Positions 1-7,033 of a stretch of DNA of 25,748 bases are shown in pieces. The DNA comes from Deltaproteobacteria bacterium (lineage in GTDB: Bacteria > Desulfobacterota > Desulfobulbia > Desulfobulbales > SURF-16). The position numbers were made by a program, and so were the translations under genes. The DNA is taken from assembly GCA_029939635.1 (NCBI GenBank), contig JAOZSN010000018.1, positions 1-25,748 of the forward strand, given 5' to 3'. Every line of letters begins with the position of its first letter. Positions within the stretch are counted from its first letter, which is position 1. A model generated the notes under the pieces. That model did no database searches. It was not told the DNA's origin and saw only the letters and a program-made list of their open reading frames with translations.

Positions 1-433
1 TTGGGTCGCCAAGGCCAGCGGCACCCAGAGTGGTGTTGATAAAGAAACGACTGATCTCAACACCAGCACCCTTGACTTTTCCCTGGAGCAAATTATTGAC
101 CAGCCGTACAGGCATGCCAATATTATGGAAACCATTATCAACACAGAAGCGAATATCCTCAGGAAGGACAACGCTATACGCCTGAGCGATAGGGCGTAAA
201 AGCCAAAAATACATCTTATCATTAAAGGCAAAGAAAAAACGATTCATTGGCTCTAATGGATCACTTACTTGAACCTCATCCTCCAGATAATCATCGTCAG
301 CAAAAAGGTCATCAAAGTCATCGTCAGCAGCCCAACTCACTCCCTGGCCAAGGAGAAGCAATACCAGCATCAGAGCAGCCAGGTACTGCCCGCCCAACTG
401 GAGAACCATGCCTCTATTCCAGCCCCGCAACAT
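1..433 (-). CDS. mlaA: MlaA/VacJ-family phospholipid-trafficking protein (3' end beyond window)
   Basis: The first 144 residues are visible and the C-terminus lies off the left edge. MlaA is the outer-membrane component of the Mla system, which removes mislocalised phospholipids from the outer leaflet. Residues 59-74 carry the family entry motif (DPLEPMNR, then FFFAFNDK), and residues 91-144 have the usual PEDIR, VNNLLQGK and FINTTLG blocks. A signal peptide (about 1-35, ending VSWA) is followed by an unusually acidic stretch at 36-53. The signal has no lipobox cysteine, although E. coli MlaA is a lipoprotein. The start at 433 has AAGG seven bases upstream and lies two bases after the mlaD stop, so it is the last visible gene of the mlaEFDA operon. 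The family assignment is firm. Confidence 0.93.
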   Translation of the reverse strand, partial: MLRGWNRGMVLQLGGQYLAALMLVLLLLGQGVSWAADDDFDDLFADDDYLEDEVQVSDPLEPMNRFFFAFNDKMYFWLLRPIAQAYSVVLPEDIRFCVDNGFHNIGMPVRLVNNLLQGKVKGAGVEISRFFINTTLGAAGLGDP

Positions 434-435
434 AA

Positions 436-882
436 CTACACCTTACCAAAAATAAATTGGCTGATCATTTCTTCTAAATCAAGGGCTGATTCCGTCTCTG
501 ACATAAAATCTCCAGGCTGGAGATACTCTTCTGATCCCCCCTGACTAATCTTAATAAATTTATCACCAATAATACCTTGGGTCTTTACAGAGGCAATGGC
601 ATCATCACTGATATGCAATCCTTTTTGCACATCAAGGGAGACCAGGGCAAGATCATCACTGTTTAAGGCAATGCCAGACACCTTGCCGATATATACCCCA
701 GCCATGGAGATATTCGCCCCTTTTTTCAGACCGGTTATATTTTCAAACTCAGCCTGTACCGTATAATACTTACCTGAACTCAACAGCGAAAACTCGCCAA
801 ACTGGGTAGAAAGATAAGCAAAGGCCAGAAACCCGGTCACCAGAAAAAGCCCTACCCCAATTTCAAGACTCTCTTTGCGCAT
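436..882 (-). CDS. mlaD: MlaD, MCE-domain phospholipid-binding subunit
   Basis: This 148-residue protein is of normal size for MlaD. One N-terminal membrane anchor (about residues 8-26) is followed by a single MCE domain (about 38-115) with the typical AEFENITGLKKGANISMAGV stretch and the GIIGDKFIKI strand near 103-112. The family forms a hexameric ring on the periplasmic side of the MlaFE ABC transporter and passes phospholipid between that complex and a soluble carrier. A GAGGAA ribosome site sits just before the ATG at 882. The 75-base gap from mlaF is the largest in the operon, but I see no convincing terminator in it. Confidence 0.95.
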   Translation of the reverse strand: MRKESLEIGVGLFLVTGFLAFAYLSTQFGEFSLLSSGKYYTVQAEFENITGLKKGANISMAGVYIGKVSGIALNSDDLALVSLDVQKGLHISDDAIASVKTQGIIGDKFIKISQGGSEEYLQPGDFMSETESALDLEEMISQFIFGKV

Positions 883-957
883 GTATATTCCTCATTTTTA
901 AAAAAATTATTGCCCGTATTAAAAGTTCAAGAACATCCTTACAACTCACACTTTAAA

Positions 958-1731
958 TCAAACGGCCATCATCTCCACAGAACTATGATACACCTGTCCC
1001 ATGGTTTTAGAGGCAAACTCCATGACCTCAGGATCAGTGGAGTGTTGAATATCCTCAGGTGAATAAAATTTCAGCATGGAGCCATTACTCAGAATAATCA
1101 CCTCATCTGCCAGATTAAAAACCTTGGGAATATCATGGCTAACGATAATAGAGCTATAGCCCAGCTCCTTTTGGGTTTTAAAAAAAAGTCGGTAGATATC
1201 CATGGTTATCTGCGGATCCAGACCTGTGGTGGGCTCATCAAAAAGCATTATAGAAGGCTGCAGCATCAAGGCACGAGCCAGACCAACACGTTTTTGCATA
1301 CCACCACTGAGCTGGGCAGGAAACTTCAACTCATGCCCAACCAAATCAAACTGGACCAAGGCCTGGGCCACCCGGCGTTCTACCTCATCCCGAGCAAACG
1401 TGGTACGCTCAGTCAGTGGTAGTGCCACATTTTCCCACACCGTCATAGAGTCGAGCAACGCTCCGCCCTGAAAAAGTACACCAAACTGAGAACGCACCTG
1501 ATTGAGTTTCTTACGACCAAGGCGAGAAATATCCACCCCATCAACAAGAATCTGCCCAGAGTCAGGCTGCATCAGGCCAAGGATGAGCTTCAAGGAAACT
1601 GACTTCCCCTGGCCACTACCACCGGCAATAACCGTGGTCTTGCCACGACTAAACTCAACATTGACCTTATCAAGCACCACCTGAGAGCCAAAACGCTTCA
1701 CCACATCGACAAAGGTAATAACTGCATTCAT
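958..1731 (-). CDS. mlaF: MlaF, ATP-binding subunit of the phospholipid ABC transporter
   Basis: A complete 257-residue ABC ATPase. Walker A is GGSGQGKS at 37-44, the signature is LSGGMQKR near 141-148, and Walker B with catalytic Glu is IMLFDEPTTGLDP. The C-terminal tail of about 35 residues after the conserved SHD is normal for MlaF. It powers lipid movement through MlaE in the inner membrane. Its ATG overlaps the mlaE stop by four bases (ATGA), which suggests translational coupling. The flanking mlaE and mlaD genes make this MlaF rather than another importer-type ATPase. Confidence 0.95.
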   Translation of the reverse strand: MNAVITFVDVVKRFGSQVVLDKVNVEFSRGKTTVIAGGSGQGKSVSLKLILGLMQPDSGQILVDGVDISRLGRKKLNQVRSQFGVLFQGGALLDSMTVWENVALPLTERTTFARDEVERRVAQALVQFDLVGHELKFPAQLSGGMQKRVGLARALMLQPSIMLFDEPTTGLDPQITMDIYRLFFKTQKELGYSSIIVSHDIPKVFNLADEVIILSNGSMLKFYSPEDIQHSTDPEVMEFASKTMGQVYHSSVEMMAV

Positions 1732-2519
1732 ATTAGTACCGCCGTCAGCATATAATCCCAGAGCAAGATGGCGATGGATGTATAGACCACGGCTTGGGTG
1801 GTAACCCTGCTCACCCCTTCTGCCCCAAAACCACCATTTTTAATGGCATGAACAAAATAACCGCGACCAGCACAGATCCAGACAACCAACAAGGCAAAGG
1901 CGTAGGATTTCTTAATACCTAGATTAATATCAGCACTTGTCACACCACTGACAATACCGTTCATATAGGCACCGGGATTGACCTCAAGCAGAATAACACC
2001 ACTGACATAGCCACCAAATATGCCCACGACATTAAAAATCAGGGTTAACAATGGTACTGAAATTAGGGTGGCAAGAAATTTTGGACTGATAAGATAACGA
2101 AAAGGATCAATGGCCATGCACTCCAGGGCATCAAACTGCTCAGAGTGCCGCATAATGCCAAGCTCTGCACACATGGCAGAACCAGCTCGACCAGTGACCA
2201 TAAGGGCGGTGAGCACTGGCCCTAGTTCCTTGATAAGGCTCAAAGCCACCAGCATGCCAAGAATACTTTCAGAGCCAACCCGCCGCAGGGTATAGTAGCC
2301 TTGTAAACCAAGAACCATTCCAGTAAAAAAACCGATGAAGATTATAAGGGGCAGGGAGTTGAGACCAATAAGACGAACCTGTCGCACCATCTCCCGAAAG
2401 CGAAATGGCCGGGAAAAACATCCCCGCCCAGCAGCGATAAGAAAAAGCCCCATTCGCCCCCAATCCTGGATGTGGTAGAGGACGCTAGCTCCACTCTTCT
2501 GTAAAAAAGCATGTATCAT
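1728..2519 (-). CDS. mlaE: MlaE, permease of the phospholipid ABC transporter
   Basis: A 263-residue inner-membrane permease of the MlaE (DUF140) family. Conserved blocks visible are GFFTGMVLGLQ, the coupling region KELGPVLTALMVTGRAGSA, EQFDALECMAIDP, and near the end FGAEGVSRVTTQAVV. About five hydrophobic segments follow an amphipathic N-terminal helix. The frame is open to a TTG at 2555, but I prefer the ATG at 2519 because it gives the usual family length. It is the first gene of the mlaE-F-D-A operon. No STAS-domain mlaB gene lies between the genes, and mlaC, if present, must lie beyond mlaA outside the window. Confidence 0.94.
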   Translation of the reverse strand: MIHAFLQKSGASVLYHIQDWGRMGLFLIAAGRGCFSRPFRFREMVRQVRLIGLNSLPLIIFIGFFTGMVLGLQGYYTLRRVGSESILGMLVALSLIKELGPVLTALMVTGRAGSAMCAELGIMRHSEQFDALECMAIDPFRYLISPKFLATLISVPLLTLIFNVVGIFGGYVSGVILLEVNPGAYMNGIVSGVTSADINLGIKKSYAFALLVVWICAGRGYFVHAIKNGGFGAEGVSRVTTQAVVYTSIAILLWDYMLTAVLI

Positions 2520-2694
2520 ATAAAAAGGCCTGGAGATAAAGAAACGATTAATCAAACACTTAAGTATTTTTCCATCGCTCTTTCAACAAGTTATACTAAA
2601 TAACAATAAACCATATAGTACATATAAAGAGTATATGATGTCAAGAATTAGGGCAATCTATATCAGCCAGGGCAAGAAAGAGCAAGGAGACAGG

Positions 2695-2766
2695 ATGCCT
2701 AATATATGGTACCCATTCATACCATTTCGACTCCCCTGCTCCCTATCCCCCTTTCAGGAACTATGA
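2695..2766 (+). CDS. possible 23-residue leader peptide upstream of the radical-SAM gene
   Basis: A short ORF starts at an ATG five bases after AAGGAG and ends in a TGA that overlaps the next gene's ATG as ATGA. The peptide is rich in proline and aromatic residues (MPNIWYPFIPFRLP at its start). The Shine-Dalgarno site and the coupling geometry are good. The length and lack of recognisable homologues leave it unproven. It could act by translational coupling, or be chance. Confidence 0.3.
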   Translation: MPNIWYPFIPFRLPCSLSPFQEL

Positions 2767-4430
2767 ATATTAAACTCATCGGTCTTAATGGCCGTTATAC
2801 CCATTCCACCCTCAGCCTTTTTTACCTGCGTCAGGCCTTCAGCAGTCACCTGCAGGCAGAGATAAGCCTGTGGCAATACACCATCAATGATAATTATTTT
2901 GAAACCCTGGCCCGCATCAGCGCAGGCAGTGCTGATGTAATCTGTTTTTCGGTCTACATCTGGAACAGTAACAGGGTAGCACAACTGGTTATGGATGTGG
3001 CCCGTATCAGTCCCACCACTCGTATCATTTTAGGCGGGCCAGAGGCAGATGCCATGGCGAGACAGTATGCCCTGCCACCCGTCACCCTGGTTTTAGGCGA
3101 GGTAGAAGGCCTACCACAGCAATTCTACACGGATCTCCAGCAAAACAAAATGGCTCCGCATTATGAGGCGGAAGCACACCCCTCCTTTAGCATGCCCTAC
3201 CAAGAGGAGGATTTCAGCGGCTATCTGGCCCATCGCCATGTCTATTACGAGTCATCTCGGGGATGCCCCTATGGCTGTGCCTATTGCCTTTCTGCCAGCA
3301 GCAAAGGGGTACGCCATCTGGAGCTTAGTCAAGTAAAGGAGGAACTAGCCCTCATCATGGCCAGCAAACCTCACACCGTTCGCTTTATTGATCGCACATT
3401 CAATACCATACCAGAACGGGCCTTGGCCATTTGGAACTATCTGCTCACCTTGGGCGGTGATACCTGCTTTCATTTTGAAATTTCCCCTGACCGCTTTTCT
3501 GAAGAGATGTTTACCTTCCTGGCCCGTGTCCCCACTGGTCGCTTCCAATTTGAGATTGGCCTGCAATCAACCACACCAGCAGCCTTAGCCGGGGTAAACA
3601 GAAAAACTGATATGCAGCAGGCCATAGAGACAATCAAGCGCCTCTCAGCCGCACAAAATATCCACATCCATGCCGACCTCATCCTTGGCCTACCTTACGA
3701 GACAGCCTCCACCTTTGCCAATAGCTGTAACGACCTCTTTGCAGCCCAGCCCCATTATATCCAGATGGGACTATTAAAAATTCTGCCAGACACCCCTCTG
3801 CAAAGGAAGAGTGAAGAGTTAGAACTCATCCATCGCCACTCTCCTCCCTACGAGTTACTGGCCTCGCCTTGGCTGGATCATGAAAAATTAGCAGAGCTTT
3901 ACTGGCTGGGGGAGTGTATTGAAAAACTATACAATAGCCACTTTTTCAAACCCTTCTTTACCTATTTGGCCAGACGCCAGGAAAAAGGCTTCACCTTTTT
4001 CCAAGAACTCATGCCTTGTTGCGTAAATCACCGTCTCTTTGAACGAGCCGCCACCCAGGATCTGATGAGTCAGATTTTAGCAGACCATGCAAGCACTCGC
4101 CCAGACAACGCGTTGATCTTAGAAATCATGCAATATTGTTGGCTCGCCAGTGGCCGTAAAAAACTCCCTGACCATCTGCCGAGCATGGATCTTAAAAAAA
4201 ATCGTGATAGCCTGTTTGCCATCTATCCCAAAGAGTTACCAGGTCATTATGATCGAGCAAACCGTAACCATTTTTTCAGAAAAACCGTCTTTGCCTTCTT
4301 CTCTGCAGAGGTCAACCAGCTCAGCGGCCATGGCACTAAAGGCTACCTTGCCTTCAGTCAGGAACAGGACAACCATTCTGTCCTCAAACGTGTCAAAATA
4401 AGCGCAATGCCTGATATTCCCATAAACTAA
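2763..4430 (+). CDS. radical SAM protein with N-terminal B12-binding-like domain and DUF4080-type C-terminus
   Basis: A 555-residue protein. The first 150 residues look like the Rossmann cobalamin-binding domain of B12-dependent radical-SAM enzymes, but I see no classical DxHxxG cobalamin ligand. The radical-SAM core starts near 160 and has the 4Fe-4S motif CPYGCAYC (Cys168, 172, 175). The segments FEISPDRF and FQFEIGLQS follow as expected of the barrel. The C-terminal ~150 residues match my memory of the DUF4080 extension. The reaction is unknown; relatives include methyltransferases and methylthiotransferases. The start at 2763 is chosen over an in-frame ATG at 2706 because AGGA lies just upstream and the product then begins with MNIKLIGLNG, the usual first strand. 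Confidence 0.85.
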   Translation: MNIKLIGLNGRYTHSTLSLFYLRQAFSSHLQAEISLWQYTINDNYFETLARISAGSADVICFSVYIWNSNRVAQLVMDVARISPTTRIILGGPEADAMARQYALPPVTLVLGEVEGLPQQFYTDLQQNKMAPHYEAEAHPSFSMPYQEEDFSGYLAHRHVYYESSRGCPYGCAYCLSASSKGVRHLELSQVKEELALIMASKPHTVRFIDRTFNTIPERALAIWNYLLTLGGDTCFHFEISPDRFSEEMFTFLARVPTGRFQFEIGLQSTTPAALAGVNRKTDMQQAIETIKRLSAAQNIHIHADLILGLPYETASTFANSCNDLFAAQPHYIQMGLLKILPDTPLQRKSEELELIHRHSPPYELLASPWLDHEKLAELYWLGECIEKLYNSHFFKPFFTYLARRQEKGFTFFQELMPCCVNHRLFERAATQDLMSQILADHASTRPDNALILEIMQYCWLASGRKKLPDHLPSMDLKKNRDSLFAIYPKELPGHYDRANRNHFFRKTVFAFFSAEVNQLSGHGTKGYLAFSQEQDNHSVLKRVKISAMPDIPIN

Positions 4431-4472
4431 ACACACAACGCCCGGTCAAATAACTGACCGAGCGTTGTGTGT
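4431..4472. terminator. bidirectional hairpin between convergent genes
   Basis: The arms at 4431-4448 and 4455-4472 pair over 18 bp with one C-A mismatch (4442/4461) around a six-base loop. The stem begins right after the radical-SAM stop codon and lies between two convergent genes, so it fits a shared terminator. There is no strong T-run on either side. Confidence 0.7.
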
Positions 4473-4526
4473 TCGCTTGTGAGGAATACATACAAAAGAC
4501 TAGAGGATAAGCAAAAAAACTTTGAC

Positions 4527-5117
4527 CTAAGGTTGATATGCCCGTCGTTTTTTCTCCAGGGACACATCAAGTTTCTTTAAGTTTTCCAGGGTGGTCTGCA
4601 AGTCATTAACCTCACTATGCAGGGCACAATTGTCATTTTTTTCCTTTTGCACCAAAACCTTCAGAGTGGCGACATCCTGCTGCAAGCGAGCTTGGTCAGC
4701 CATGATATAGAGCCAGTCACGTACACCGGCCCAATTATAAAGAAAAGGTGCCAAAATTAAGGCCTTGTTCAAATTCTTATTGGCCTCACCATAATCAAGC
4801 ATAGGGTTGCGGGCATCAATCTGCAAAGCGGCAAGGTGTAAATGGGCCATAGCCATGGTCTTTTCATCAAGTTCAGACATAATCTTCTGCTGCAGGTTCG
4901 CAATAAGGGGGGCAAAATCTGCGGTCTGTAATACCTGCTCAGCAGGAAAAACATGGGTTTCACTTGGAACCTGCGGCACCGCCTTTACAGATGCAGGCAC
5001 AAGCGATTCTGAATCAGTTGTCTTTTGCTGTTGGCAGCCAGTTCCCAAGAGAAGAGAAAACATCAACAAAAAAGGTACACAGTGACAAGGGCGAAAAGAG
5101 GACTTAGACAGAAACAC
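4527..5117 (-). CDS. QseG/YfhG-like lipoprotein with C-terminal coiled coil
   Basis: A product of about 196 residues with a signal sequence ending LLLGTGC (lipid-acceptor Cys28 from the GTG start). Residues about 75-110 resemble a short helical-repeat segment (HLHLAALQIDARNP, then a repeat-like region with NKALILAP). The tail is a charged coiled coil ending LENLKKLDVSLEKKRR. The layout matches QseG/YfhG-type lipoproteins that usually accompany sensor kinases. Here the upstream partner is a diguanylate cyclase, whose 3' end it overlaps by 14 bases. The start is uncertain: GTG at 5117 leaves room for a full signal peptide, while ATG at 5063 gives only nine residues before the cysteine. Longer in-frame starts would run deep into the cyclase gene and are rejected. 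Confidence 0.65.
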   Translation of the reverse strand: MFLSKSSFRPCHCVPFLLMFSLLLGTGCQQQKTTDSESLVPASVKAVPQVPSETHVFPAEQVLQTADFAPLIANLQQKIMSELDEKTMAMAHLHLAALQIDARNPMLDYGEANKNLNKALILAPFLYNWAGVRDWLYIMADQARLQQDVATLKVLVQKEKNDNCALHSEVNDLQTTLENLKKLDVSLEKKRRAYQP

Positions 5118-6531
5118 GTTGATCAACAACAATGGCACTGCCCATTCTTTTTTTGGCAAGTTTTTTGAGTTCTGCAGCAATTTCTCCCACCTGAATATAG
5201 CTGACAAGCTTTCGATTTTCATTGGTAACAACGGCAACAGAAAGACCTGCCAGGGGAAAACGTGTGACATTCCCTTGGCGATCTTTACCAGCAATAAATC
5301 CTTGCCGTTGCGCCTCCTGATCATAAAAACCATTCACCCCCTGATCAAAACGGCTAACAATCTCACGACATATTGCATTATAGCGATAATGATTTGTGAT
5401 CACAACAAAATCATCCCCGCCAATATGACCGGTAAAATCACCCGGCTCACCCAATTCCTCCACCACATTATGAATGATAGTGGCTGTGGCTTTAATCATC
5501 TTATTGCCACGGGAGTAGCCATAGCGATCATTATAGGCCTTGAAATTATCAAGATCAAACATGCAAAAGGAAACAGGGGCACCTTGCTGGGCTAATCTTT
5601 TCTCAAGAACATGATCAATGGCAACCCCTCCAGGCAGACCGGTAAGGGGACTGGCATCCTTGAAAGATTTCTCCAGATGCTTGAGCCGCACACTCATTTC
5701 ACCAAAGGATTGTGCCAGATCCCCCAGTTCATCGGTATTGTGAATATCTGGTTGATAATCAAAATCGCCAGCAGCAATTCGTTCAGTGGCAACCACCAAT
5801 TTCTTGATAGTCGTTGCAATATTATTGGTCACCAAAAAGGCAGCCGCCAAAGAAAGAAGCAAACCAACGCCACAAACAATACCAGCAATGCGAAAGGCAA
5901 CCTGCCCCATGGCCGCAGAGATAGAGGTCTTGGCCAATTGATCCTGCTGAGCAATAGTTTTTAGAGTAGAAACTATACCAATAAGTGCGTCTTGCCTCTC
6001 TTTGAGTTGCGCCTCGACGTGAGTGCTATCCATGGGCAGATCATCTGTTACTTGGTCAGCAACATAGGAATTCACCAGAAATTGCAGGTATTGCTGGTAG
6101 TATTCTCGTAACTCTTGCAGGGGGAGATCCCTGTCGTCAGGAAGGGTAGATAAACCCTTCACCAGACTTCTAAAGGTGGCTGTGCAGCCATGGAACATCT
6201 GCAAAACATCCTTAGATGGCAGCAGGACATAGCGTTTGGCATAATGCTCTTGATCCAATAGTACAGAAATCATCTTCTCAGATGACTCAATAATGGGAAG
6301 GTCCGTGTGAATAATGGAATCATTATAAGTATGGAGAATATTGAGACTGCTCAGGGCCAAGGCGGCAAAGAGAACCAGAAGAAGAACCAGAGGTAAAAAG
6401 CCGAGGAGCAGCTTACTGACAATCTTGAGACGTAAAAAACGGGCACCGGCTCGACGTATGACACAACGAACCTTTTTCAGCTGGGAGGATGAATCCTCTT
6501 CAACACAATCATCATGCGAACCAGGCTGCAA
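5104..6531 (-). CDS. membrane diguanylate cyclase (periplasmic sensor, HAMP, GGDEF)
   Basis: A 475-residue protein with transmembrane segments at about 39-63 and 213-235 bracketing a mostly helical periplasmic sensor region. A HAMP linker (about 233-285) and a GGDEF domain (about 293-466) follow. The active-site motif is GGDDF at 371-375, an accepted variant, and the metal/substrate loop is FDLDNFKAYNDRYG. It should make cyclic di-GMP in response to an envelope signal. The inhibitory I-site position upstream reads EPGD instead of RxxD, so product feedback is probably lost. The only plausible start is a TTG at 6531, directly preceded in frame by a stop codon and with a G-rich ribosome site. 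It forms a probable operon with the QseG-like lipoprotein. Confidence 0.88.
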   Translation of the reverse strand: MQPGSHDDCVEEDSSSQLKKVRCVIRRAGARFLRLKIVSKLLLGFLPLVLLLVLFAALALSSLNILHTYNDSIIHTDLPIIESSEKMISVLLDQEHYAKRYVLLPSKDVLQMFHGCTATFRSLVKGLSTLPDDRDLPLQELREYYQQYLQFLVNSYVADQVTDDLPMDSTHVEAQLKERQDALIGIVSTLKTIAQQDQLAKTSISAAMGQVAFRIAGIVCGVGLLLSLAAAFLVTNNIATTIKKLVVATERIAAGDFDYQPDIHNTDELGDLAQSFGEMSVRLKHLEKSFKDASPLTGLPGGVAIDHVLEKRLAQQGAPVSFCMFDLDNFKAYNDRYGYSRGNKMIKATATIIHNVVEELGEPGDFTGHIGGDDFVVITNHYRYNAICREIVSRFDQGVNGFYDQEAQRQGFIAGKDRQGNVTRFPLAGLSVAVVTNENRKLVSYIQVGEIAAELKKLAKKRMGSAIVVDQRVSV

Positions 6532-7033
6532 TTATACACCCCCACAAGCAAGCCTGACAGTCATCCCCGCTGAAGACTCTTATCAGACTTGGATCATAAA
6601 CACTTCCCAAAAAACGAACAGCACAAAATACTTAATAATTTTTCCTACCATGACTACCAACCAAATTCAATCCGTTATTATAATAGGGTTGTCCTGAGGA
6701 GATAGCAAATAAAAATGGACTTAAAAAGAGTGCTTGCCGGCAAAGACATAGCCTCGCTTGGTATTTTTCCGTGCCAATATGTAATTTCAGGGTTTGCCAA
6801 AAAATAAGTTCCAGTTCTTTCGGTAGGAAGGATGGGAGGAGCTTCCTTTCTCGGCGTATTCAGCGGTTTCCATAGCGATCCTTAGTGAACGAAAGAAAAA
6901 TTGTACCAAATTTCAGCGGCAGCGCTGCGTGATCGTTGTTTTTCTGCAGTAAACTTAGGAAGCACAAGGAAAGTGGTGTCCGTAACCGAAAAAGGCAGCT
7001 CCTCCCATCCAGGTATCAACACGAAAATAAATT
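6532..7033. other. gene-free stretch of about 500 bp
   Basis: No convincing protein gene is present. The left part (6532-6700) should hold the promoter of the diguanylate cyclase. A 30-codon ORF at 6715-6807 (plus) has a GAGGAG site 13 bases upstream, which is too far to be persuasive. A 10-bp palindrome TTGCCGGCAA lies near 6733. The right part is occupied by the inverted-repeat element described separately. I recognise no known riboswitch, including the c-di-GMP class I core. Confidence 0.6.
6830..7010. repeat. 181-bp element with 14-bp perfect and ~75-bp imperfect inverted repeats
   Basis: GGATGGGAGGAGCT at 6830-6843 is matched exactly, inverted, by 6997-7010. The similarity continues inward with mismatches (CCTTT-TCGG, then TTTCC, TCCTTAG and GAAAAA blocks) for about 75 bp on each side. 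The centre contains the palindrome GCAGCGCTGC. There is no coding capacity and I cannot see a clear target-site duplication. It could be a MITE-like relic, or a large hairpin transcribed from the end of the RACo-like gene, whose stop codon lies 24 bases away. Confidence 0.6.

Noticed and set aside
269..544. 91-residue plus-strand ORF spanning the mlaA/mlaD junction
   Set aside because: Antisense to mlaA and mlaD, both of which are clearly real.
5119..5595. 158-residue plus-strand ORF
   Set aside because: It is antisense to the GGDEF domain, which has a clear catalytic motif; no ribosome site or family match.
6715..6807. 30-codon ORF with GAGGAG upstream
   Set aside because: Spacing of 13 bases is too long and I see no recognisable product; mentioned only in the gene-free entry.
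6830..7010. insertion sequence with transposase
   Set aside because: No transposase frame fits in 181 bp; at most a non-autonomous relic.
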